A stretch of 64,000 nucleotides of DNA from contig NZ_SMLK01000001.1 in NCBI RefSeq assembly GCF_004681975.1, positions 434,001 to 498,000 on the forward strand. Direction: 5' to 3'. The DNA is from Ramlibacter humi. GTDB taxonomy: Bacteria > Pseudomonadota > Gammaproteobacteria > Burkholderiales > Burkholderiaceae_C. Under the pieces are notes generated by a model that saw only the letters and a list, made by a program, of their open reading frames with translations, was not told the DNA's origin and did no database searches. The translations under genes were made by a program, and so were the position numbers. Positions 1 through 10,200 of this stretch are shown here, piece by piece; within the stretch, counting starts at the first letter, position 1, and every line of letters starts with the position of its first letter.

Positions 1-1406
1 CAGCGCACCGCCCGGTCCGACAGCGCGGCGAGGAGGAGGGGGAGGGTTTCGCCGTCTCGCCACTGCACGTCATCCACGAACAGCACCAGCGGGCGTTGCC
101 GGCCCAGCGCCCCCAGAGCCCCGGACAAGGCTTGCACCAGCCGCTGGCGCGCCTGCGCCGGCGGCATCTCCGCCGCGGCCGCCGGCACGCCCATCGTTGC
201 GGCCCATTCGGGCGAGAGCGCTGCCAGCGCGGCGCCTTCGGGCCCGGCAGCCTCGGCGACACGGCGTGCGGCGTCCGGCGCTTCGCGCAGCGCGCGCCCC
301 AGCACCCGCAACAGCTGCGCCAGAGCCGCGAACGGCCCGCCGGAGCCGAACTGGTCGAACTTGCCGTGCGCCACCCAGGCGCCCTGCGCCTGTGCCTCCC
401 CCAGCAGGTGGGTCGCCAGGGCGGACTTGCCGATGCCCGATGGGCCCGCCAGCACGAGGGCCTCGACCGCGCCGGCGCGCGCGCGCGCCAACGCCTGCGC
501 CAGCATCTGGCGTTGCGGTTCGCGTCCCACCAGCACGCGCGGCAGGGTGAAGCGGGCGCGCGGGGCCTGCAGCGCGAGCCCGGCGAGCGGGCGCTGCGCG
601 ACCAGCGCGTCCAGGCAGCGCCGCAGGTCCTCCGCGACCACGCGCGCCGAAGCGGGGCGATGCGCGGGCGGCTTGGCCAGCAGTGCATGCACCAGTTCCG
701 CCAGCGCGGGCGGCACCTCGGGACGCAGCCGGCCCAGGTCCTGCGGTTCCTGCGCCGCATGTGCGTGGATCCAGCCCAGCGCATCCGCGGCTTCGAAGGG
801 CAGGCGGCCCGCGAGCAACTGGTAGGCCATGAGACCCAGGAGGTAGAGATCGGTGCGGGCGTCGGGCCGGGCGGCGCTGCGGCCGCTCTGCTCCGGCGCG
901 CTGAAGCGGAAATCGTCGCGCGTATCGCCGTCGGGCATTGCGGCCGCCTCTTCGCCGCCGACGGCTTCGGCCGCCAGCAGGCGGGCGCGCGGCAGCGGGG
1001 CGAGCATCACCCGCACGCAGCCGGGGCGCAGGCGCAGGTGCAGCACGCGCACGCGGTGCAGGCCGTCGAGCGCCTGCGCCAAGTCCAGCAGCAGGCGCAG
1101 CGCCACGCCCAAGGGCGGCTGCGGCGCGCCGGCCAGCCATTCGTCCAGGAAGAGTCCTTCGTCGGCCTCCACCACCCAGGTGACGCCGGCGGCGGACTGC
1201 AGCCATTGCAGCGGGGCGCCGCTGGCACCGGCGGCGCGCAGCCGGTCGGCGGCTGCGCGGTTGGCCGCGCAGGCCGCGGCGTCCAGGCCGGCGCGGTGCC
1301 ACAGCATGACGGGCCGGCCTTCGGCGCGTGCCGAAGCGACCAGCAGGCCAGGGGTTTCGCGCAGTGGTTCCACCGCTTCGAACCGGTTCGACAGGGCCGT
1401 CAGCAT
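1..1406 (-). CDS. Pseudokinase-AAA ATPase signalling protein (3' part cut off by window edge)
   Basis: This is the N-terminal ~468 residues of a large regulator; the rest lies beyond the left edge. Residues ~1-260 follow the Ser/Thr kinase-like fold seen at the front of COG3899-type kinase/ATPase/histidine-kinase proteins: an APEQ-like segment and an RTDLYLLGLMAYQLLAGRLP helix are clear. The catalytic residues are gone: the loop normally HRDxKPxN reads HLRLRPGC (His123), there is no DFG, and no VAIK lysine. A P-loop ATPase domain follows, with Walker A GPSGIGKS (Lys327) and Walker B LVLFVDD (Asp445-446). The start at 1406 is preferred over the ATG at 1412 because AAGGAG at 1414-1419 is then 7 bases away. 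It is divergent from the propeller gene. I infer an ATP-dependent scaffold or sensor, not an active kinase. What follows the ATPase (histidine kinase or helix-turn-helix domain) cannot be seen. Confidence 0.8.
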   Translation of the reverse strand, partial: MLTALSNRFEAVEPLRETPGLLVASARAEGRPVMLWHRAGLDAAACAANRAAADRLRAAGASGAPLQWLQSAAGVTWVVEADEGLFLDEWLAGAPQPPLGVALRLLLDLAQALDGLHRVRVLHLRLRPGCVRVMLAPLPRARLLAAEAVGGEEAAAMPDGDTRDDFRFSAPEQSGRSAARPDARTDLYLLGLMAYQLLAGRLPFEAADALGWIHAHAAQEPQDLGRLRPEVPPALAELVHALLAKPPAHRPASARVVAEDLRRCLDALVAQRPLAGLALQAPRARFTLPRVLVGREPQRQMLAQALARARAGAVEALVLAGPSGIGKSALATHLLGEAQAQGAWVAHGKFDQFGSGGPFAALAQLLRVLGRALREAPDAARRVAEAAGPEGAALAALSPEWAATMGVPAAAAEMPPAQARQRLVQALSGALGALGRQRPLVLFVDDVQWRDGETLPLLLAALSDRAVR

Positions 1407-1451
1407 GCGCATGCTCCTTGGGGGCCCGGCTTGGTCGAAACGGCCCGCGCC

Positions 1452-1457
1452 AGTATA
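1452..1457 (-). promoter_or_regulatory. Candidate -10 (TATACT) of the pseudokinase gene
   Basis: On the minus strand TATACT (5 of 6 to TATAAT) lies in the 92-base gap between the divergent starts at 1406 and 1499. Transcription would start near 1445 and give a ~39-base leader with the AAGGAG ribosome site. No good -35 is visible, so an activator or a chance match is possible. Confidence 0.35.
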
Positions 1458-1498
1458 TTGACCCGACGCGCGGCGACGCTGCGAGGGGAGCGCTTCGA

Positions 1499-3856
1499 AT
1501 GGGGGAAGACAATGCACCGTGGCCGCGCTTTCGCGGCAATCCCGCCCAGACCGGGCGCGTGGCCTTCCAGGGCCAGCCCGGCGCGCGCGGCTGGACCTAC
1601 CCGCCGAAAGAAGCGGCGGATCGGCCCGGCAACGCGGCGCGCGGCATCTTCAACTCGCCGGTGATCGAAGCCGGCGGCACGATCTGGTCGGGCGACGGCG
1701 CGGGGCGGCTGCTGGCGCTGTCCCCGCAGCGCGACCTGCTCGCCAAGCAGGATCTGCCGCACCTGATCGACACCACCCCGCTGCTGGCCGACGACGGGCT
1801 CTACCTCTCCTGCGGTGACGGCTGGATCTACCACCGGCGCAAGGGCGCCACCGAGGCCACGCGCTGGTTCCAGGCGGCGCGGCCCACCGACGCCTTCATC
1901 AACTGGTTCGAAGGCCACCTGGCGCTGGACGCCCGCGGCCGCGTTGTCGCCCCTTGCGACAACCGCCGCCTCTACCTCGTCGAGCGCGGCGAGCCCGCCA
2001 CCTTCTGGGACTTCGCGCTGGACGACCAGGGCTGGTCGCTGCCCTGCGTGAACCGGCACGGCCAGATGTTCTTCGGCAACAACGCCATGCGCATGGCGGG
2101 CGACCCGATCCCGCGGCCCAACCTGTTCGGCGTGGACGCGGGCGATCGCACCTTCTGGCGCTACGAAACCGGCGGCAGCGTCGTCGCCAGCCCCCTGTGG
2201 GGCCAGGGCGACTGGCTGTACGCGGGCTCGTTCGACGGCACGCTGTACGCCTTCGATTTCAGCGGCGGCAAGCTGCCGGGCGCGCCGGCGTGGACGCTGC
2301 AGACCCGCGACCACCTGTACGCGAGCCCGGCGCAGCTGTCCAGCGGCACCGTGATCCAGGCCGGCTGCGACGGCAGCGTCTACGCCCTGCATCCCTTCAG
2401 CGGCGAGGTGCTGTGGCAGTACGACACGAGCCCGCTCAATCCGTTGCGCTCGTCTCCCGCCGTCGATGCGGCGAACCGCATCTGGCTGGGCACCGGTGAT
2501 GGCCACCTTCTGGTGCTGGGCCCGGATGGCAGGCGCCTGCATGCGTTCCCCCTGCCGGTGCCCGGGCCGCGCAAGGCGGTGAACGCGTCGCCGGCCCTGG
2601 CGCCGGCCGGCGTGGTCATCGGCGATTCGGAAGGCGCGCTGCACCACCTGCCGTGGCCCGCCACGGCCGCGGTGGAGCAGGAAGAACAGGCGCAAGGGCC
2701 GATCCTGCGGCCGGAAGCCTTCCTGCTGCCCACCGACGTGTGGGGCGTCAGCCGGCGCGGCCACCCGGGCGCCGTGCGCTGCGGCCAGACCCTTTGCTTC
2801 ACGCTGGATGCGCGCATGCCCGGGCCCGGCGGTTCGAGCCAGGCGACGCTGGGCCTGCTGCAGGACGTGCGTGCCTTGCCGGAAAAACGCTGGGAAGTGG
2901 CGCTCTCGGGTGACCGCCGCTACGTGCTGCTGCGTCCGCGCGACGCGCAGCCCGGCGAGGAACTGGCGCTGGAACTGCAGGCCGACTGGGTGGTGCAACC
3001 GCAGCGGCAGGGGCTGCGCATGGAAGCCGGGTACCGCGCCGGCACGGTCCGGAACGTGTGGATCGTGCCGGTGCTGCCCGGCGACGGTGCTCCCCCGGCG
3101 CTGCCGCCGGCCCACCTCTGGCTGCAGCGCATCGTGATGGCCTTGCCCGGCCTGATGCCCAGCTACAACCAGATCGGTTTCGAAACCCTGGTCTACGCCA
3201 TCACGCAGGTCACCGCGCTGGGACAGGACCGGTGGCTCTACTGGCTGACCGGATGCCAGGTGAACGCGAACCCGGACGTGGCGACGCGGGTGCGCTTTCC
3301 GCTGGTGGCGCGCTACGACAGCGCGAGCGGCATGCTCGCGCTGGAGGGCCACGAAGTGGTGTCCGAACTGAACGGCTTCACCACCCACATGAAGCACTTC
3401 GGCCTGACCTGCTGGCTGGATGCCGCCGGCCGGCCCGGGCCCGAGCCGTGCCTGCGCATCAGCTATTTCCCTGCCGGCGTGGAGTTCTACGGCCCTTTCC
3501 TCGAAGGCCTGGGCATGGGCAGCGCGGACCGCCCCATCGAAGTGCTGGGCAGCGGCGACATGCGAGTGAACCACCCGCAGGAAGAGGTGCCCGGCTTGCA
3601 GGCCACCTGCACCGTGCAGGACGGCCAGGTGACTGCGCGCTGCCGCGCCGCGACCTCGCTGGGCCAGGCCTGCCTGTCGCTGGCGCTGCTCGACGACAGC
3701 GGCGTGCCGGTCTCCACCGACTACAGCAACGAACTGGCGCGGACGCTGGACGGCGACGACACGGTGCTGACGTTGCGCCGGTCGCAGGGCACGGCGTGGC
3801 CGGCGCGGTTCTCGGTCTGGCTGGTCGCCAACAGCCAGGCGCTGCGGCTGGCCTGA
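1499..3856 (+). CDS. PQQ-type beta-propeller protein with unrecognised C-terminal half
   Basis: 785 residues, ATG with GAGGGGAG 8 bases upstream. Residues ~5-400 are a beta-propeller of the PQQ/BamB type: blades repeat short units such as SPVIEAGGTIWSGDGAGRL, SPLWGQGDWLYAGSFDGTLY, SPAQLSSGTVIQAGCDGSVY and SSPAVDAANRIWLGTGDGHL. Residues ~410-785 are beta-rich and match no family I can name. No signal peptide or membrane segment is seen, so it is probably cytoplasmic, unlike BamB. Its start is 92 bases from that of the pseudokinase-ATPase. In other bacteria such propellers act as sensor domains of Ser/Thr kinases, so a joint role in sensing is an inference from position. It ends exactly where the convergent response regulator ends. 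Confidence 0.75.
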   Translation: MGEDNAPWPRFRGNPAQTGRVAFQGQPGARGWTYPPKEAADRPGNAARGIFNSPVIEAGGTIWSGDGAGRLLALSPQRDLLAKQDLPHLIDTTPLLADDGLYLSCGDGWIYHRRKGATEATRWFQAARPTDAFINWFEGHLALDARGRVVAPCDNRRLYLVERGEPATFWDFALDDQGWSLPCVNRHGQMFFGNNAMRMAGDPIPRPNLFGVDAGDRTFWRYETGGSVVASPLWGQGDWLYAGSFDGTLYAFDFSGGKLPGAPAWTLQTRDHLYASPAQLSSGTVIQAGCDGSVYALHPFSGEVLWQYDTSPLNPLRSSPAVDAANRIWLGTGDGHLLVLGPDGRRLHAFPLPVPGPRKAVNASPALAPAGVVIGDSEGALHHLPWPATAAVEQEEQAQGPILRPEAFLLPTDVWGVSRRGHPGAVRCGQTLCFTLDARMPGPGGSSQATLGLLQDVRALPEKRWEVALSGDRRYVLLRPRDAQPGEELALELQADWVVQPQRQGLRMEAGYRAGTVRNVWIVPVLPGDGAPPALPPAHLWLQRIVMALPGLMPSYNQIGFETLVYAITQVTALGQDRWLYWLTGCQVNANPDVATRVRFPLVARYDSASGMLALEGHEVVSELNGFTTHMKHFGLTCWLDAAGRPGPEPCLRISYFPAGVEFYGPFLEGLGMGSADRPIEVLGSGDMRVNHPQEEVPGLQATCTVQDGQVTARCRAATSLGQACLSLALLDDSGVPVSTDYSNELARTLDGDDTVLTLRRSQGTAWPARFSVWLVANSQALRLA

Positions 3857-4522
3857 CTACAGCAGGCCCTGCATCCGCGCCTCGTACACCGCTTCGCCGC
3901 GGGAGTGCACGGCCAGCTTGCGATAGATGCGCTTGACGTGGGTGACCACGGTGTGCGGTGAGATGGCCAGCACCTCGCCGATCTCGGCGAAGCCCAGGCC
4001 CTTGGCCACGAGGCGCAGGATGTCCGTCTCGCGCCGCGTCAGCGTGCCCTCGGCCGTGGCGCGCTCGGCGGAATGCGCGGTCGCGCAAGAGGCCGCCGCC
4101 GCGTCCCGGAACCGCTGCAGCACGCGCCGGGCGATGCCGGGGCTGATGGGCGCTCCGCCGGCGCGCACCTCCCGGATCGCTTCGGCGATGCGCTCCGTCA
4201 GGGCGTCCTTCATCAGGTACCCGGTCGCGCCCGCGGCGATGCTGTCGGTCACGTGCACGTCGTCGCCGAACATCGTCACCACGAGGACGTCGCAATCGGG
4301 CCGCCGCGCGACGGCGTGGCGGATCACCTCCACGCCGCTGCCGTCCGGCAGGCCCAGGTCGGTCAGCACGACATCCGGCGGGTCCGCGTCGATCAGCGCC
4401 TTGGCCGCGCCCACGCTGGCCACGGCGCCGTACAGGCGCAACGTCTCGTCGGCCGTCACGGCCTGAGAGAACCGGTGCAGGAAGGCCGACTCGTCCTCGA
4501 CGATCAGCACACTGGCAGCCAT
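3857..4522 (-). CDS. NarL/FixJ-family response regulator (orphan)
   Basis: 221 residues. Residues ~4-120 form a receiver domain with acidic pocket VEDE, phosphoacceptor Asp55 in VVLTDLGLP, and MKDAL with the conserved lysine. Residues ~155-215 form a LuxR-type helix-turn-helix (LTRRETDILRLVAKGLGFAE ... SPHTVVTHVKRIYRKL). The start is fixed by GGGAGG 7 bases upstream. It lies 80 bases downstream of the slipin gene on the same strand and may be co-transcribed. No histidine kinase is adjacent; the truncated kinase-like regulator 2.5 kb away is a possible but untested partner. It ends back-to-back with the propeller gene with no gap, and no terminator hairpin is seen between them. Confidence 0.92.
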   Translation of the reverse strand: MAASVLIVEDESAFLHRFSQAVTADETLRLYGAVASVGAAKALIDADPPDVVLTDLGLPDGSGVEVIRHAVARRPDCDVLVVTMFGDDVHVTDSIAAGATGYLMKDALTERIAEAIREVRAGGAPISPGIARRVLQRFRDAAAASCATAHSAERATAEGTLTRRETDILRLVAKGLGFAEIGEVLAISPHTVVTHVKRIYRKLAVHSRGEAVYEARMQGLL

Positions 4523-4602
4523 GGCGGAACCTCCCGGATGGGAAGGCATTGTCACATCGCCCCCGGGGGCGAGGGGTACCGTCTTTGCGGGACGGCATGG
4601 GC

Positions 4603-5373
4603 TCAGCGCGGCGGGCTGCCCCCGAGCGAGCGAAGCAGCGGCCCCAGGATCTCCAGCGGCAGCGGGAACACGATGGTGGAGTTCTTGTCGGCCGCGATCA
4701 CGGTCAGCGTCTCCAGGTAGCGCAGCTGCAGCGCCTGCGGCTGCCGCGACAGCACCTCGGCCGCCTCGGCCAGCTTGTGCGACGCCTGCAGCTCGCCTTC
4801 GGCGTGGATGACCTTGGCGCGGCGCTCGCGCTCGGCCTCGGCCTGCCGCGCGATGGCTCGCACCATGGTGTCGTTCAGGTCGACGTGCTTGATCTCGACG
4901 TTGGTGACCTTGATGCCCCACACGTCGGTCTGCGCGTCCAGGATCTTCTGCACGTCCAGGTTGAGGCGGTCGCGCTCGGACAGCAGGTCGTCCAGCTCGT
5001 GCTTGCCCAGCACGGCGCGCAGCGTGGTCTGCGCCAGCTGGCTGGTGGCTTCCAGGAAGCGCTCCACCTGGATGATGGCGCGCGCGGGATCCACCACGCG
5101 GAAGTAAAGCACCGCGCTCACCTTCACCGACACGTTGTCGCGCGTGATCACGTCCTGGCTGGGGATGTCCATCACCACCACGCGCAGGTCCACGCGCACC
5201 AGCTGCTGCAGGCCCGGGATGAGGATGACCAGGCCCGGCCCCTTCACCTTCCAGAAGCGGCCCAGCTGGAACACCACGCCGCGCTCGTACTCGCGCAGCA
5301 CGCGCAGCGCGCTGGCCAGCACCACCGCCAGAAGCAGGACCACGAAGCCGATGCCGATGCCGCCCGCGATCAT
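4603..5373 (-). CDS. Slipin, SPFH/band 7 membrane protein
   Basis: 256 residues: one N-terminal membrane segment (~3-25), then an SPFH (stomatin/prohibitin) domain with [15 protein letters not shown] and [16 protein letters not shown], and a charged helical stretch [17 protein letters not shown] typical of stomatins. Such proteins oligomerise at the inner membrane and organise microdomains. It lies 23 bases after the NfeD-type protease gene, the classic slipin-NfeD pair in which the protease cleaves the C-terminal tail of its slipin. The C-terminal part keeps the hydrophobic [12 protein letters not shown] stretch that could be the target. No strong ribosome site precedes the ATG, so a start a few codons away cannot be excluded. 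Confidence 0.92.
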   Translation of the reverse strand: MIAGGIGIGFVVLLLAVVLASALRVLREYERGVVFQLGRFWKVKGPGLVILIPGLQQLVRVDLRVVVMDIPSQDVITRDNVSVKVSAVLYFRVVDPARAIIQVERFLEATSQLAQTTLRAVLGKHELDDLLSERDRLNLDVQKILDAQTDVWGIKVTNVEIKHVDLNDTMVRAIARQAEAERERRAKVIHAEGELQASHKLAEAAEVLSRQPQALQLRYLETLTVIAADKNSTIVFPLPLEILGPLLRSLGGSPPR

Positions 5374-5396
5374 CGCGATGTCCCGTCCGTGCCGGC

Positions 5397-6758
5397 TCAG
5401 AGCGGCACGATCTCCAGCACGCCGTCATGCAGGCCGTGCACGCGCACGCGGTCGCCGGCATGCAGCTGGTCCGGCCCGCGCACCCGCCAGTGTTCGCCCT
5501 GCACCACGGCCCAGCCGGTGCCGCCGGCGTACTCCACCAGTTCGCCGCCGGCCCCCACCAGCGTCTGCGGTCCCGTGACCACCGGCCGCCGCCGGGTCCG
5601 CACGGCCAGCCCGCCCACAATGAGCAGGAAGGCGGCCGAGGCCGCCGTGAGCACGGCGATGAACGGCAGCGGGATGCCGTAGCCCGGCGAGTCGCTGTCG
5701 ATCAGCATCACGCAGCCGAACGCGAACGCCACGATGCCGCCGAAGCCCACGACGCCAAAAGTCGGCAGGTACGCCTCGGCCACCAGGAACGCGATGCCCA
5801 GCAGGATGAGCGCCAGCCCGGCGTAGTTGACCGGCAGCATGTGCAGCGAGAACAGCGCGAGCACCAGGCAGATGGCGCCGATGACGCCGGGCGCCACCAG
5901 GCCCGGGCTGCTGAACTCGAACGCGAGGCCGTAGACCCCGGCCATCATGAGCAGCAATGCAAGGCTGGGATTGGTGATGACCGACAGCAGCCGGCTGCGC
6001 CAGTCCTGGTCGAAGGCGACGACGGGCGCGCCGCGGGTCTGCAGGCGCTGGACGGTGGCGCCCATCTGCAGCTCGCGGCCGTCGAGCTTCTGCAGCAGGT
6101 CGGGCACGTCGGTCGCGACCAGGTCCACGACCTTCAGCTGGATCGCCTCCGGTGCCGACAGGCTGGCCGCGTCGCGCACGGCTTTCTCGGCCCAGTCGGC
6201 ATTGCGGCCGCGCAGTTGCGCGAGCCCGCGGATGTAGGCCGCCGCATCCGAAATGCGCTTGGCCGCAAGCGCGTCGCCCGCTTCGGCGGCCGACGGCCCG
6301 CTGGCGCTGGGGAACGGGGCGGACGCAGCCGGCCGTGGCGCGGTGCCGCCGCCGGACGGCAAGCCGATGGCCACAGGCGTCGCCGCGCCCAGCGTGCTGG
6401 CCGGCGTCATCGCGGCGACGTGGCTGGCGTAGAGGATGTACGTGCCGGCACTCGCGGCCCGGGCGCCGCCGGGCGCCACGAAGGTGGCCACCGGCACGGA
6501 CGAGGACAGGATGTCCTTGATCATCCCGCGCATCGCGGTGTCCAGGCCGCCGGGCGTGTCGAGCTGCAGCACCAGCAGCTGCGCGTGCTCACGTTGCGCG
6601 AGGGCCAGGCCGCGGTGCAGGTAGTCCTCGCTGGCGGGACCGATCGCGCCATCCACCTCGAGCACCACGACTGCGCGTTGGGCAGGCGCCTGCGCGCTTG
6701 CGCCGGTGAAGACGCAGAGGACGAGAAAGCACAGCAGGCAACGAAGCGCACGGCTCAT
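5397..6758 (-). CDS. NfeD family membrane serine protease (long form)
   Basis: 453 residues. A signal peptide (~1-22, ending SAQA) precedes a ClpP-class protease domain with [20 protein letters not shown] and the nucleophile Ser103 in [11 protein letters not shown]; Lys167 in [16 protein letters not shown] is the likely catalytic base by analogy with archaeal 1510-N proteases. Four to five membrane segments follow (~235-385), then a soluble OB-fold NfeD domain (~395-453). An Ala/Pro/Gly-rich insert (~132-160) interrupts the protease domain. Family role: membrane-linked proteolysis of the partner slipin, which is encoded directly downstream. Confidence 0.93.
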   Translation of the reverse strand: MSRALRCLLCFLVLCVFTGASAQAPAQRAVVVLEVDGAIGPASEDYLHRGLALAQREHAQLLVLQLDTPGGLDTAMRGMIKDILSSSVPVATFVAPGGARAASAGTYILYASHVAAMTPASTLGAATPVAIGLPSGGGTAPRPAASAPFPSASGPSAAEAGDALAAKRISDAAAYIRGLAQLRGRNADWAEKAVRDAASLSAPEAIQLKVVDLVATDVPDLLQKLDGRELQMGATVQRLQTRGAPVVAFDQDWRSRLLSVITNPSLALLLMMAGVYGLAFEFSSPGLVAPGVIGAICLVLALFSLHMLPVNYAGLALILLGIAFLVAEAYLPTFGVVGFGGIVAFAFGCVMLIDSDSPGYGIPLPFIAVLTAASAAFLLIVGGLAVRTRRRPVVTGPQTLVGAGGELVEYAGGTGWAVVQGEHWRVRGPDQLHAGDRVRVHGLHDGVLEIVPL

Positions 6759-6866
6759 GAAACCAGTCTAGGCGGCACTCGACCGTCGTCAATGCGATTT
6801 GCATCCTGGTTTGCTCCTGGGAGCCTGGCAGCTGGGCCGTTGGCGCGCAGCCCGGCCGTGCGTTCG

Positions 6867-7175
6867 TCAGCGCTTTTCCGGTGGCAGGTCGCCCAGTTCC
6901 GCAAGCAACGCCGCGTGCACCTGCGGGTCGACCGGCTGGTGGTGCTTGCGGGTGCCGGCCGGGCGCTCACCCAGCCACGCGTGCCCGACCCAGCGCTTCG
7001 AAGGGCGGATGGGGCGGGGGACAAAGCCGCCGCCGCAGTTGGGGCAGGCGCCGCGCAGCACCTGGTCGACGCAATCCGCGCAGAAGGTGCATTCGAAGGA
7101 GCAGATGCGCGCTTCGGCCGAAGCGGGCGGCAGCGGCTTGTCGCAGTGTTCGCAGGACGGGCGAAGTTCGAGCAT
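6867..7175 (-). CDS. DUF1272 zinc-ribbon protein
   Basis: 102 residues. The first ~60 match the DUF1272 family: MLELRPSCEHCDKPLPP, then FECTFCADCVDQVL and GACPNCGGGFVPRP, giving four cysteine pairs able to bind zinc. The C-terminal ~40 residues are a hydrophilic tail. AGGAGG lies 6 bases before the ATG, which fixes the start. The family has no established function. It sits 101 bases downstream of mfd on the same strand, separated from it by a hairpin. Confidence 0.88.
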   Translation of the reverse strand: MLELRPSCEHCDKPLPPASAEARICSFECTFCADCVDQVLRGACPNCGGGFVPRPIRPSKRWVGHAWLGERPAGTRKHHQPVDPQVHAALLAELGDLPPEKR

Positions 7176-7235
7176 GGGGGGCCTCCTGCCGCCAATGGTA
7201 GGAGAGCCCCCCGGACAGATTCCGCCAAACTCCAG

Positions 7236-7263
7236 CCGGTCCCCGCCTTCGCGGGGACTCCGG
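7236..7263. repeat. CCCCGC/GCGGGG hairpin repeat, copy 1
   Basis: GTCCCCGC (7239-7246), loop CTTC, GCGGGGAC (7251-7258): a perfect 8-bp stem, with CCGG on both outer sides. It lies 3' of mfd and 5' of the DUF1272 gene. There is no T-run in either direction, so it is not a classical terminator. A closely similar hairpin occurs at 16970-16996, suggesting a dispersed REP-like element. Confidence 0.55.
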
Positions 7264-7276
7264 TCTCTCGCGCGGC

Positions 7277-10200
7277 TTACGCCGGCTCGGCGACCTTCGG
7301 CTGTCCCAGCGCGCGCAGCACATCCCGCACCATCTGCGCGCGGTCCTTCGGCTCCTTCAGCTCGCGCTCGATGCGCAGCTTCTCGTTGCCGGCCAGCTTG
7401 ATGTGGCGGTTCTTCTGCACCAGCTCGATGATGCGCAGCGAATCGATCGGCGGATTGGGCCGGAAGGTGATGTGGGTCACGCCGGGCGCCGCGTCCACCT
7501 TCACCACGCCGTAGGGCCGCGCCAGCACGCGCAGGCGGTGCACGTCGATGAGGTTCTGCGCCTGCAGCGGCAGCTTGCCGAAGCGGTCGACGATCTCCTC
7601 CAGCAGCGAATCGATCTGGTCGGTGTTCTTCGCGCTGGCCAGCTTCTTGTAGAACGACAGCCGCAGGTGCACGTCGCCGCAGTAGTCGCCGGGCAGCAGC
7701 GCGGGCGCGTGCAGGTTGATGTCCGTGGTGGCCGAGAGCGGCGACAGCAGGTCGGGCTCCTTGCCCGCCTTCAATGAACGCACGGCTTCCGAGAGCATCT
7801 CGTTGTACAGCTGGAAGCCGACTTCCAGCATGTTGCCGCTCTGGTTCTCGCCCAGCACCTCGCCCGCGCCGCGGATCTCCAGGTCGTGCATGGCCAGGTA
7901 GAAGCCGGAGCCGAGTTCCTCCATCTGCTGGATCGCGTCCAGCCGCTGCTCGGCGTGCTTGGTCAGGCTCTCCTTGTCCGGGACCATCAGGTAGGCATAG
8001 GCCTGGTGGTGGCTGCGGCCCACGCGGCCGCGCAGCTGGTGCAGCTGCGCCAGGCCGAACTTGTCGGCGCGGCTGATGACGATGGTGTTGGCGGTCGGCA
8101 CGTCGATGCCGGTCTCGATGATGGTGGAGCACAGCAGCACGTTGAAGCGCTGCGCGACGAAATCGCGCATCACGCGTTCCAGCTCGCGCTCGGGCATCTG
8201 ACCGTGCGCCACCGCGATGCGCGCTTCGGGCAGCAGCTGCTCCAGGCGCTCGCGCCGGTTCTCGATGGTTTCCACCTCGTTGTGCAGGAAGTAGGCCTGG
8301 CCGCCGCGCTTCAATTCGCGCAGCACGGCTTCGCGGATGACGCCGTTGCCTTCGTTGCGCACGAACGTCTTGATGGCCAGGCGGCGCTGCGGCGCGGTGG
8401 CGATGACGGACAGATCACGCAGGCCTTCCAGCGCCATGCCCAGCGTGCGCGGGATGGGCGTGGCGGTGAGCGTCAGCACATCCACCTCGGCGCGCAGCGC
8501 CTTCATCGCTTCCTTGTGGCGCACGCCGAAGCGGTGCTCCTCGTCGATGATGAGCAGGCCCAGGTTCTTGAACTTGATCGACGGCGACAGCAGCTTGTGC
8601 GTGCCCACCACGATGTCGACGCTGCCGTCGGCCAGGCCCTTGGCCGCCGCGGTGATCTCCTTCTGCGAGCGGAAGCGGCTCATCTCGGCCACCTTCACCG
8701 GCCACTTGGAGAAGCGGTCCACCAGCGTCTGGTAGTGCTGCTCGGCCAGCAGCGTCGTCGGCGCGAGGAAGGCCACCTGCTTGCCGCCCGTCACCGCGAT
8801 GAACGCGGCGCGCAGCGCCACCTCGGTCTTGCCGAAGCCCACGTCGCCGCACACCAGCCGGTCCATGGGCCGCGGCGAGATCATGTCCTGGATCACCGCG
8901 TGGATGGCCGCGTTCTGGTCCGCCGTCTCGTCGAAGCCGAAGTCGTTGGCGAACGTCTCGTAGTCCTGCGGCGAGAAGCGGAAGGCGAAGCCTTCGCGCG
9001 CAGCGCGGCGGGCGTAGATGTTCAGCAGCTCGGCTGCGGTGTCGCGCACCTGCTCTGCCGCCTTGCGCTTGGCTTTCTCCCATTGGCCCGAGCCCAGCTT
9101 GTGCAGCGGCGCCTCGTCGGCCGACACGCCGGTGTAGCGGCTGATCTGGTGCAACTGGCTCACAGGCACGTACAGCGTGGCCTTGTCGGCGTATTCCAGG
9201 TGCAGGAACTCGGTGTTGCCCTGGCCCAGGTCCATGTTGACCAGGCCCTTGTAGCGGCCGATGCCGTGCTGCGCGTGCACCACCGGGTCGCCGACGTTCA
9301 GCTCCGACAGGTCCTTGATCAGCGCTTCGACGTCGCTGACCTGTTCCTGCTTGCGGCGGCGGCGCGTGGTGGCGCCGGCGGCGAACAGCTCCGTCTCGGT
9401 GACGAAGTCCAGGCCGGCTTCCATCCACTGGAAGCCTTCGACAAGGGCGGCCGCCGCGATGCCCACTTTTTCGTCGGACGACTGGAACTCTTCGAGCGAG
9501 TCGAACGCGGGCGGCGAGACGTGGCTGGCGCGCAGGAAGTCGAGCAGGCTTTCGCGCCGGCCCGCGCTTTCGGCCAGCACCAGCACCCGGTGCGCGGTGG
9601 AGGCGAGATGGCGCTTGAACCTGTCCAGCGGTTCTTCGGCGCCGCGGACGACCGACAGGTCGGGCAGCTTCTGGAACAGCGCGCTGTCTGCCACGTCCTG
9701 CGCGCCGGGCCGCAGCGACAGCTGCGCCTGCTCGTTCGCGCGCGCGAAGAACTGCTCGATGGTGAGGAACAGCGCCTCGGGCGGCAGCAGCGGCCGTTCG
9801 GGGTCGCCCTGCAGCAGGCGGTAGCGATCGCGCGTGTCCTGCCAGAAGCGCTGGAACGCGGGCTCCAGCTCGCCGTGCAGCACCAGCGTGGCCTGCGGGC
9901 CCAGGTAGTCGAAGACGGTGGCGGTGTCGTCGAAGAAGAGCGGCAGGTAGTACTCGATGCCCGACGTCGCGACGCCGTTGCCCATGTCCTTGTAGATGCG
10001 GCTCTTGGTCGGGTCGCCTTCCAGCAGCTCGCGCCAGCGGCTGCGGAATTTCGCCCGCGCCTCGTCGTCCATCGGAAACTCGCGGCCGGGCAGCAGGCGC
10101 ACTTCGGGCACCGGGTACAGGCTGCGCTGCGAGTCGGGATCGAAGGTGCGGATGGAATCGATCTCGTCGTCGAACAGGTCCACGCGGTAGGGCACCGACG

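Noticed and set aside
1-1664. Long plus-strand and alternative minus-strand open frames (up to ~520 codons) over the first 1.6 kb
   Set aside because: They are Arg/Ala/Gln-rich shadows of the minus-strand regulator, whose frame shows real ATPase and kinase-fold motifs.
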